A stretch of DNA of 30,396 nucleotides, taken from an uncultured Candidatus Saccharibacteria bacterium. Its GTDB lineage: Bacteria; Patescibacteriota; Saccharimonadia; Saccharimonadales; Saccharimonadaceae. The notes under the pieces were generated by a model. The model was not told the DNA's origin, did no database searches, and worked only from the letters and a program-made list of their open reading frames with translations. The stretch spans positions 1 through 30,396 of the forward strand of contig CALHKE010000008.1 of the NCBI GenBank assembly GCA_938033695.1, in the 5' to 3' direction. The number at the start of each line of letters is the position of its first letter. The first letter of the stretch is position 1. Below, piece by piece: positions 19,763 to 26,952 of the stretch. A program made the position numbers and the translations under genes.

Positions 19763-21601
19763 ATGAATAATAAAGAAAATATCCGTAATGTTGCAATCAT
19801 CGCGCACGTTGACCACGGTAAAACGACGCTAGTGGATGCACTTTTGAAACAATCTAATACCTTCCGTGATAATCAAGCCGAAATGAGCCAAACTCTCATT
19901 ATGGACTCTGGTGACCAGGAGCACGAACGTGGTATCACCATTACTGCCAAGCAGACCTCGGTCTATTACCACGATCATAAAATTAATATCATCGATACTC
20001 CGGGCCACGCCGACTTCTCTGGAGAGGTTGAACGTACTCTCAATATGGCCGACGGTGTACTTTTGGTGGTGGACGCCCAAGAAGGTCCGATGCCACAGAC
20101 CAAATTCGTTTTGAAGAAAGCCCTTGATCTTAAATTAAAGCCGGTTGTGATTATTAATAAAATCGACAAGCCTGCCGCTCGTATCGAAGAAGTGAAAGAC
20201 GAAATTTCTGATCTTTTCTTGGAGCTTGCGACCGAGGAATCTCAGCTTAACTACCCAATCTATTACGCTATCGCGCGTGATGGTCGTGCCGGTAAGACCG
20301 AAAATCTTGATGATGATCTCCATGTGATTTTTGAGTCAATCATTAATGATATTCCTTCACCAAAAATTGATGAAGCCACCGATAAAGGCCTACAGCTGCT
20401 TGTCGCTTCTCTCGCTTCCGATAGTTATCTCGGTAAATATGCTATCGGTAAGATTTTCCGTGGCAATATTAAGCATGGTCAGTCCATTAAAATCATGAAG
20501 ACTCACTTTACCGACGGTGAGCCGGAAATTACTACCGAAAATGGTAAAGTTGATAAGATTTTTGTCTATCGTGGTCTCGGTAAGGAAGAAGTAAACGAAG
20601 CTTTTGCTGGCGATATCGTCGCCGTGACTGGTATTCCAAGTGCGAACATCGGTGATACTATTGCTGCCTTTGATAATCCAGAAGCTCTTCCTACTATTGA
20701 ACTTGAACCACCTACCCTCAGCATCTATATCGGTCCAAACACCAGCCCATTGAAGGGTCAAGAGGGTGAATTCACTACCTCTCGTCAAATTTCTGATCGT
20801 CTTCACAAAGAACTTGAAACTAATATTGCTTTGAAAATCGCCCAAGATGGCCTCGGCTACAAAGTTTCTGGTCGTGGTGAACTTCATCTTTCGGTTTTGA
20901 TTGAAACTATGCGCCGTGAAGGTTACGAACTCGAAGCTGGCCGTCCAGAAGTCGTCTACAAGGAAATTGATGGCAAAAAATGTGAGCCATTTGAAGATCT
21001 TACAATTGAGGTCACCCCAGAATATGTTGGTGCAGTTTCGCAAGAGCTCGGCATTCGCAAGGCAGACCTGATTGCTCAAGAAATTACCTCTGGTGGCGCC
21101 GTGCGTTTCACATATGAAATTTCTACCGCTGCCCTGATTGGTCTACGTAATGGCCTGATGACTGATACTAAAGGTACTGTTATTATGTCTTCCATTCCGA
21201 AGGGTTACCGCCCAGTCGAAGGTAAGTATAAGCCAGAACGTAATGGTGTTTTGATCTCTTTTGAAACTGGCACTTCTACCGCTTATGCTCTCGATATGGT
21301 CCAGGCTCGTGGCATTCTCTTTATTCCACCACAGGTTCCTGTTTATCAAGGTATGGTTGTCGGTCTTTCGAATAAGAAAGAAGACATTGATATTAACGTT
21401 TGTCGCGAAAAACAGCTCACTAATATGCGTACTCACGCTTCCGATGGTGCTATTCAGCTCACTCCGTATACCAATCTCAGCCTAGAGCAATGTCTCGACT
21501 TCCTGCTCGATGATGAACTTCTCGAAGTTACCCCAAAGAGTCTACGTCTCCGCAAGCGCCAACTAGATCCAATTAAGCGCAAACGCGAAGCTAGGAGCTA
21601 A
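19763..21601 (+). CDS. typA: Ribosome-binding GTPase TypA/BipA (612 aa)
   Basis: Translational GTPase of the EF-G type, involved in ribosome assembly and stress adaptation. G1 is AHVDHGKTTL, the G2 Thr lies in RGITI, G3 is DTPGHADF, G4 is NKID. EF-G-like domains II, III and V follow, then the BipA-specific C-terminal domain (SFETGTSTAYAL, the NVCREKQLTNMRTHASD stretch, LLDDELLEVTPKSLRLRKR). Length is normal for the family (~610). First gene of a four-gene operon; AGGAG within its last codons serves as the ribosome site of tatD, 1 nt downstream. Confidence 0.97.
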   Translation: MNNKENIRNVAIIAHVDHGKTTLVDALLKQSNTFRDNQAEMSQTLIMDSGDQEHERGITITAKQTSVYYHDHKINIIDTPGHADFSGEVERTLNMADGVLLVVDAQEGPMPQTKFVLKKALDLKLKPVVIINKIDKPAARIEEVKDEISDLFLELATEESQLNYPIYYAIARDGRAGKTENLDDDLHVIFESIINDIPSPKIDEATDKGLQLLVASLASDSYLGKYAIGKIFRGNIKHGQSIKIMKTHFTDGEPEITTENGKVDKIFVYRGLGKEEVNEAFAGDIVAVTGIPSANIGDTIAAFDNPEALPTIELEPPTLSIYIGPNTSPLKGQEGEFTTSRQISDRLHKELETNIALKIAQDGLGYKVSGRGELHLSVLIETMRREGYELEAGRPEVVYKEIDGKKCEPFEDLTIEVTPEYVGAVSQELGIRKADLIAQEITSGGAVRFTYEISTAALIGLRNGLMTDTKGTVIMSSIPKGYRPVEGKYKPERNGVLISFETGTSTAYALDMVQARGILFIPPQVPVYQGMVVGLSNKKEDIDINVCREKQLTNMRTHASDGAIQLTPYTNLSLEQCLDFLLDDELLEVTPKSLRLRKRQLDPIKRKREARS

Positions 21602-21602
21602 A

Positions 21603-22367
21603 ATGTCTCATCCGGCGTATCTTATTGATTCACATTGTCATCTGCATGACCTGGATTTTTATGCGCCGGAAGCGCAAACCGAGGCTCTTGCTGTTTGCGC
21701 CGAAAAACAAGTCGAAAAGCTCATTTGTATCGGTACCGACCACGAGGATTCTTTCAAGGCTGCCGAATTTGCCACCCAAAATCCTACCAAACTTTTTTGG
21801 AGTTATGGTATCCACCCCAATGAATTTGACAAGCCTAGAAAAGATGTTCAATTTGAACATAATAATCGTCCTGTGGCAATTGGTGAAGTCGGCTTAGATT
21901 ATCATTACGGTGAAAATGATAAATTGGATCAGGCAAGATTGCTCGAAGAAATGTTGGATCTCGCGATTCGCGAAGATTTGCCACTGATTTTTCACGTCCG
22001 CGAGGCCTTCGATGATTTTTTTGCGATTTTAGATAATTTTTCTACCGCCAAAATTCGTGGCGTCGTGCATTCTTTCTCTGATAATAAGAAAAATCTTAAA
22101 AAATCTCTCGAACGTGATTTTTATATCGGCGTAAATGGTCTTGCCACTTATTCCACCTTGCCAATGCCACCAATTGAGCGCATTCTACTTGAAACCGATG
22201 CACCATTTCTCGCCCCCGTGCCGCTGCGTGGTCAAACCAACCAGCCGGCCAATGTTTATTATGTAGCCAAGTGGCTATCTGAAAAGCTCGGATTAGACTT
22301 TGATGAGGTCGCGAGAATTACTACTGAAAATTCCGAGTCCCTCTTTAATCTAGGAGTTAAAAAATGA
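21603..22367 (+). CDS. tatD: TatD-family metal-dependent DNase (254 aa)
   Basis: TIM-barrel metallohydrolase with 3'-5' exonuclease or related activity in DNA repair and turnover. Metal ligands are visible: DSHCHLHD at residues 9-16 (His11, His13), GEVGLDYHY (Glu), FHVREA (His), HSFS (His), and ETDAPFLAP (Asp) near the C-terminus. Length is standard. Starts 1 nt after typA, using AGGAG inside the typA end. Its TGA overlaps the ATG of iscS (ATGA), so translation is coupled. Confidence 0.93.
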   Translation: MSHPAYLIDSHCHLHDLDFYAPEAQTEALAVCAEKQVEKLICIGTDHEDSFKAAEFATQNPTKLFWSYGIHPNEFDKPRKDVQFEHNNRPVAIGEVGLDYHYGENDKLDQARLLEEMLDLAIREDLPLIFHVREAFDDFFAILDNFSTAKIRGVVHSFSDNKKNLKKSLERDFYIGVNGLATYSTLPMPPIERILLETDAPFLAPVPLRGQTNQPANVYYVAKWLSEKLGLDFDEVARITTENSESLFNLGVKK

Positions 22368-23554
22368 TTTATTTAGATTTTGCCGCTGCCACCCCAGTGA
22401 GCCCCAAGGTACTTGAGGCGATGTTGCCCTATTTTAGTGAAAACTTTTACAATCCTTCTGCGCCGTATCTCCCAGCCAAACATTTGCGTGGTGAATACGA
22501 GGCGAAAAAATCCGCTCTGGCTCAAACTATTGGCGCGAAATCACCAGATCTAGTCATCACGGCTGGTGCTACCGAGTCGATCAACCTGGCGTTTACTGTT
22601 TTAGAAAATTATCCAGACGCCGAAGCGCTAATTTTGTCTACCGAGCATGCCTCGGTGCGAGAATCCGCTAGACATTATGCTAAAACAGTCGGGGAAATTG
22701 CCGTCGACTCAACTGGTTTGATCGACCTAAAAGATTTAGTAGCTAAAATTACTGACCAAACTGTGCTAATATCTGTCGCGATTGCCAATAATGAACTCGG
22801 GACCATCCAGCCGCTCAGTGAAATCGCCGAAATTATACGACGCACGCGCGAAAAACGTCTAGCTATTGGTAATCTCACACCACTTTATCTTCACTCTGAT
22901 GCTTCGCAGGCGGCGAGCCTCCTCGATCTCTCGGTGGCACGCCTTGGTGTCGATCTTCTAACGCTTAATTCTGCCAAGGTTTATGGACCGAAGGGAATTG
23001 GTGCGCTCTATATTTCTCGCGGGATTAAACTCAGTCCAATTTCTTATGGTGGTGGTCAGGAAATGGGTCTGCGTTCTGGTACAGAAAATGTGCCATTACT
23101 CATGGGTTTCGCGGAAGCGTCGGTGCGTGCGAAATCTCACATTTCCGCCAGCCGCAAGAAATATGAAAAATATAATCAATTATTCCGTCAGATTCTGACC
23201 GAAAAATCCCTCGTTACGCCAAAATTTTTGGGCAACAAAAAACACCAATTAGCTAATTTCTGTCCAATCTGCTTCGATGGTCTCGATGCTGAACGTCTCA
23301 TCTTCAAGCTAGAAGATTGTGGTATTCTGCTTTCTACCGGTGCCGCCTGTGCTGCCTCTAAGGGACAAAAATCTCATGTACTTTCCGCCATCGGTCTCAC
23401 CGATTCGGAAATTAACGGGTCACTTCGCGTGACCTTCGGTGAACTAAACACCGAAGAACAAATTCGTGAAGCCGCATCGATAATCGCCGAAGTAGCTAAT
23501 CAAGAAGCCAAGCGCATTGGACTCGGTCAAACCGAAGGAGTCGCCCATGTCTAG
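22364..23554 (+). CDS. iscS: Cysteine desulfurase, IscS/NifS family (396 aa)
   Basis: PLP enzyme that removes sulfur from cysteine and holds it as persulfide for tRNA thiolation and Fe-S assembly. YLDFAAATPVSP opens the fold, TEHASV has the PLP-stacking His95, HSDASQA binds the cofactor, NSAKVYGPKG has the Schiff-base Lys205, and STGAACAASKG has the active Cys329 on the mobile loop. The residue before Lys205 is Ala, where relatives usually have His. Overlaps tatD by 4 nt (ATGA) and mnmA by 8 nt, so the sulfur donor and the acceptor enzyme are made together. No iscU/sufB lies nearby, pointing to tRNA thiolation as the main task. Confidence 0.94.
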   Translation: MIYLDFAAATPVSPKVLEAMLPYFSENFYNPSAPYLPAKHLRGEYEAKKSALAQTIGAKSPDLVITAGATESINLAFTVLENYPDAEALILSTEHASVRESARHYAKTVGEIAVDSTGLIDLKDLVAKITDQTVLISVAIANNELGTIQPLSEIAEIIRRTREKRLAIGNLTPLYLHSDASQAASLLDLSVARLGVDLLTLNSAKVYGPKGIGALYISRGIKLSPISYGGGQEMGLRSGTENVPLLMGFAEASVRAKSHISASRKKYEKYNQLFRQILTEKSLVTPKFLGNKKHQLANFCPICFDGLDAERLIFKLEDCGILLSTGAACAASKGQKSHVLSAIGLTDSEINGSLRVTFGELNTEEQIREAASIIAEVANQEAKRIGLGQTEGVAHV

Positions 23555-24623
23555 TCTTCCAAAAAAACCAAAAACCGTCTTCGTCGGCATGTCTGGTGGT
23601 GTCGATTCTTCCGTCACCGCAGTTCTACTTAAAAATGCTGGCTATCATGTGGTCGGGGTCTATATGAAGAACTGGTCGAAGGATCTTCCAGGTATGAAAT
23701 GCCCTTGGGCGGAGGATTTGGCTGATGCTAAGCGTGTGGCTACTAAGTTGGATATTGATTTTCGTATTTTTGATTTTGAAACTGAGTATCACGCCAAGGT
23801 GGTTGATTACATGATTGAGGAATTCAGGAAGGGAAATACCCCGAATCCCGATGTGATGTGTAACCAGGAAATCAAGTTCAAGCTTTTTTACGACATCGCC
23901 ATGAGTCGGGGTGCCGATTTTATTGCCACCGGTCATTATGCTGTCTCGGAAGACGGCAATTTGAAGCTCGCTACCGATACGAATAAGGACCAAACTTATT
24001 TTCTTTATCGAATTTCCGATGAAGCAATTTCGCGGACGCTTTTTCCGCTTGGCAAAATGCTAAAACCAGAGGTGAAGCAGTTAGCTGCCGAATTTGGTCT
24101 CGATAATGCCTACAAGAAAGAATCGATGGGGGTTTGTTTTGTGGGCGAAGTCGGGATTAAAGATTTTTTGCAGGAATATATCGAAGTAACTCCAGGTCAA
24201 ATTATCGATCGTGATACCAATGAAGTACTCGGCACGCATGAGGGCGCGGTGTTTTATACAATCGGTCAGCGCCACGGTTTAAATCTCGGTGGTGGACTAC
24301 CTTACTATGTGGTGGGAAAAGATATGACGAAAAATCAGGTTTTTGTTTCAAAAAATCTCAATCACTTAAATCTTTGGACCAAGACTTTGAAATTGAAAGA
24401 CGTAATCATTCGTCAAATTCATCAGGAATCTGGCAATATTCAGCCAAATCTTTCTGAGCTCACCTGCCGCGTACGTCATCGCGCACCACTAATTAACTGT
24501 AGTTTTAACGCGGAAACTAACGAGGTGGTATTGGCTGAGGAAATCAAACACCCGGCAGCCGGTCAATCTGTAGTCTTCTATGCCGGCGACGTCTGTATCG
24601 GTGGCGGCATCATTGCAGAATAA
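23547..24623 (+). CDS. mnmA: tRNA-specific 2-thiouridylase MnmA (358 aa)
   Basis: Puts sulfur on U34 of tRNA-Lys, -Glu and -Gln, using sulfur from a cysteine desulfurase. PP-loop motif GMSGGVDSS at 14-22; catalytic pair Cys105 (in PDVMCNQEIKF) and Cys197 (in SMGVCFVG); TGHYA at 128-132; the adaptor and barrel domains follow with IGQRHGLNLGGG. The start is ATG 23547: GAAGGAG lies 6 nt before it, inside the end of iscS. A longer frame from 23517 has no such support. Last gene of the typA-tatD-iscS-mnmA operon; a tRNA-Lys(UUU) gene lies just upstream of that operon. Confidence 0.96.
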   Translation: MSSLPKKPKTVFVGMSGGVDSSVTAVLLKNAGYHVVGVYMKNWSKDLPGMKCPWAEDLADAKRVATKLDIDFRIFDFETEYHAKVVDYMIEEFRKGNTPNPDVMCNQEIKFKLFYDIAMSRGADFIATGHYAVSEDGNLKLATDTNKDQTYFLYRISDEAISRTLFPLGKMLKPEVKQLAAEFGLDNAYKKESMGVCFVGEVGIKDFLQEYIEVTPGQIIDRDTNEVLGTHEGAVFYTIGQRHGLNLGGGLPYYVVGKDMTKNQVFVSKNLNHLNLWTKTLKLKDVIIRQIHQESGNIQPNLSELTCRVRHRAPLINCSFNAETNEVVLAEEIKHPAAGQSVVFYAGDVCIGGGIIAE

Positions 24624-24629
24624 TTCTTA

Positions 24630-24662
24630 AAAAATAACCGCTTTTCGCGGCTATTTTTTTAT
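24630..24662. terminator. Bidirectional terminator between mnmA and the small minus-strand gene
   Basis: AAATA-A-CCGC pairs with GCGG-C-TATTT (one A-C mismatch) around TTTTC, with A run and T run on the two sides. It overlaps the stop of the minus gene at 24659. Confidence 0.8.
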
Positions 24663-24964
24663 TTCTTATCGAAGCAGGCGTAACCCTTGGTTAGTTCTAG
24701 CTTATTCTTCAGATCGTCGACGGCTTTCTTTAGGCCATCTTTTTGAATTTTTTCATCCAGATTACCCAAGTCGAAATCCTCCCCGTCATCCGTAGTAGCT
24801 GAGATGAAATTCTCTGCCTTTGGGTCGAGTTTAATCGTGAGCGTATTTTTGGCTGAACGGCAGGTAACAGTGAGCAGTCCATCGCCATTAGCCAGATTTT
24901 TCACGACCATAAAGAGGATGATACCCGCAACCCCGATCAGGAACAGGGTAATTAATTTTTTCAT
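24659..24964 (-). CDS. Small membrane-anchored or exported protein, unknown (101 aa)
   Basis: The N-terminus MKKLITLFLIGVAGIILFMV is a signal-anchor helix. No lipobox is seen. The rest is a small domain of alternating strands and a charged helix (DLGNLDEKIQKDGLKKAVDDLKNK), with two cysteines (VTCRS and YACFD) placed so that they could form a disulfide outside the cell. AAAGGA precedes the ATG. Own promoter on the minus strand. No family recognised. Confidence 0.75.
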   Translation of the reverse strand: MKKLITLFLIGVAGIILFMVVKNLANGDGLLTVTCRSAKNTLTIKLDPKAENFISATTDDGEDFDLGNLDEKIQKDGLKKAVDDLKNKLELTKGYACFDKK

Positions 24965-24994
24965 TTGTGGCGTCCTTTTGTTTTATCTCTACCC

Positions 24995-25022
24995 ATTATA
25001 TATGGCATAAGCATTTTGTAAA
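24995..25022 (-). promoter_or_regulatory. Promoter of the small membrane-anchored protein gene
   Basis: Minus strand TTTACA (25017-25022), 16 bp, TATAAT (24995-25000). Confidence 0.7.
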
Positions 25023-25051
25023 GTTGTGTAAAACTCGAACCCCACAGATTA

Positions 25052-25060
25052 TGATATAAT
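25052..25060 (+). promoter_or_regulatory. Extended -10 promoter giving leaderless alaS mRNA
   Basis: TGATATAAT ends exactly 7 nt before ATG 25068; no ribosome site precedes this ATG. Confidence 0.75.
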
Positions 25061-25067
25061 TATCTCT

Positions 25068-26942
25068 ATGAATGCAAGTGAAATCCGTCAAAAATTTCTT
25101 GAATATCAAACTAGTCGTGGGCACCAGGTAATCGCTCCAGCGCGTTTGGTTTTGGAAAATGATCCAACCACCCTTTTCACCGGTTCGGGTATGCAGCCGC
25201 TTTTGCCATATCTTCTCGGTGAACCTCATCCTGCCGGTCAGCGTCTGGCGGATTCACAACCATGTTTGCGTTTGCAGGACATTGAAGATGTTGGTGATCC
25301 ACGCCACACTACGGTTTTCGAAATGCTCGGTAACTGGTCACTGGGAGATTATTTCAAGCAAGAGCAAATTCCGGCTTTCTTCAAATTTCTCACCGAAATT
25401 GTCGGTCTCGATCCACACAAAATTTACGTCACTTGCTTTATTGGTAACGAAAAATACGGCATCCCAAAAGATACCGAATCGGCCGAAATCTGGCAACGTG
25501 TCTTTGCCGAAGCGGGTGTACAAGCAGAAATTGCTGAAATTGGCTCCAGTGAAGACGGTGCCAAGCGTGGTATCAAGGAAAATGAGCATATCTTTTTCTA
25601 CGATGACCACGAAAACTGGTGGAGCCGTGGTGGTGGCGTCGAAACTACCCCGATTGGTGATCCATGTGGTCCAGATTCCGAAGTCTTCTATGATTTTGGC
25701 GAAGATAAGCAAGATGTCGCGAAATATGGCAAATCTCATCCGGCCTCGGATGGCGCACGCTTCATGGAAATCGGCAACCAGGTTTTCATGCAGTATAAGC
25801 GTAATCAAGACGGTACCTTCTCGGAATTAACCAAGAAAAATATCGATTTCGGCGCTGGCCTTGAGCGTATCGCTGCCGCCGCTATGGATTCTTTCGATGT
25901 TTTCGAAACTTCACTTTTAAAACCAATTATTACTAAGCTCGAAGCTATCTCTGGTCTCAGCTACGCTGAACATACCGAAGAAATGCGCGTGATTGCGGAT
26001 CATTTGCGCGGTGCTTATCTACTTTCGGCTCAGGGTCTCGTGCCAAGTAATAAACAACAAGGCTACGCCCTTCGCCGTTTGATTCGTCGTGCGGTAATGA
26101 AAGCTACCAATCTCGGTATCGACCAAGACTTTTTGGCCCAAATCGTGCCAATCATTGCTGAAAATTACCAAGATCTTTCAAGTGAAATCCTCACTAATCG
26201 TGCTGAGGCCTTGAATGTCTTAATTCGTGAAGAACAGGCCTTCCGCCGCAGTATTCATCGCGGTCTTAAGGAGCTTCATAAGCTTAAAGATCAGGGCCTT
26301 ACCGGCAAAGAACTCTTTATGCTTCAGGATACCTATGGCTTCCCACTTGAATTGTCTCTCGAAGAAGCTAAGCAAAATCAAATTAATCTCAGTGAAAACT
26401 GGCAGGCTGAATTTCAGGCTAGTCTCGATGAACAACGTGAGCGTTCTCAAACCGCCAGCAAAGGTATGTTTAAGGGTGGTCTCGAAGACCACGGTGAAGC
26501 CTCGGTGAAATATCATACCGCGACCCACCTACTTCTGGCTGCGCTTCAGAAAATTGTCGACCCGAATATCGCTCAAGCCGGTTCCAATATTACCTCTGAG
26601 CGTTTACGTTTTGACTTTAATCTCGATCGCAAACTCACTGATGAAGAGAAAAAGCAAATCGAGGACCAGGTCAATCAATGGATTCAAGATGACTATCCGG
26701 TTTCGTTTGCTGAATATGATAAGGCTTACGCGCGTGATGTCTTAAAGGCTCACGGTAGCTTCTGGGAAAAATATGGTGATGTGGTCAAAGTTTATACCAT
26801 CGGCACCGCAGAAAATCCCGTCTCGCGTGAACTTTGTGGTGGTCCTCACGTCGAACATACTGGCATGCTTGGTCATTTCAAGATTAAAAAAGAAGAATCC
26901 TCAGCCGCCGGCATTCGTCGTATTAAAGCAATTTTAGATTAA
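25068..26942 (+). CDS. alaS: Alanyl-tRNA synthetase, short form lacking C-Ala (624 aa)
   Basis: Charges tRNA-Ala. The class II core has motif 1-2 regions (LFTGSGMQPLLPYLLG, RHTTVFEMLGNWSLGDYF) and motif 3 (GAGLERIAA). The middle helical tRNA-recognition part is present (QQGYALRRLIRRAVM). The editing domain keeps its zinc ligands His483, His487 (YHTATHLL), Cys590 and His594 (CGGPHVEHT). The protein ends right after the editing domain; bacterial AlaRS usually has ~870 residues with a C-terminal oligomerising C-Ala domain, absent here without sign of a frameshift. Short forms are known from reduced genomes. The pepN-like gene follows after 10 nt, using AAGGAG at the alaS stop. Confidence 0.96.
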   Translation: MNASEIRQKFLEYQTSRGHQVIAPARLVLENDPTTLFTGSGMQPLLPYLLGEPHPAGQRLADSQPCLRLQDIEDVGDPRHTTVFEMLGNWSLGDYFKQEQIPAFFKFLTEIVGLDPHKIYVTCFIGNEKYGIPKDTESAEIWQRVFAEAGVQAEIAEIGSSEDGAKRGIKENEHIFFYDDHENWWSRGGGVETTPIGDPCGPDSEVFYDFGEDKQDVAKYGKSHPASDGARFMEIGNQVFMQYKRNQDGTFSELTKKNIDFGAGLERIAAAAMDSFDVFETSLLKPIITKLEAISGLSYAEHTEEMRVIADHLRGAYLLSAQGLVPSNKQQGYALRRLIRRAVMKATNLGIDQDFLAQIVPIIAENYQDLSSEILTNRAEALNVLIREEQAFRRSIHRGLKELHKLKDQGLTGKELFMLQDTYGFPLELSLEEAKQNQINLSENWQAEFQASLDEQRERSQTASKGMFKGGLEDHGEASVKYHTATHLLLAALQKIVDPNIAQAGSNITSERLRFDFNLDRKLTDEEKKQIEDQVNQWIQDDYPVSFAEYDKAYARDVLKAHGSFWEKYGDVVKVYTIGTAENPVSRELCGGPHVEHTGMLGHFKIKKEESSAAGIRRIKAILD

Positions 26943-26952
26943 GGAGAATAGG

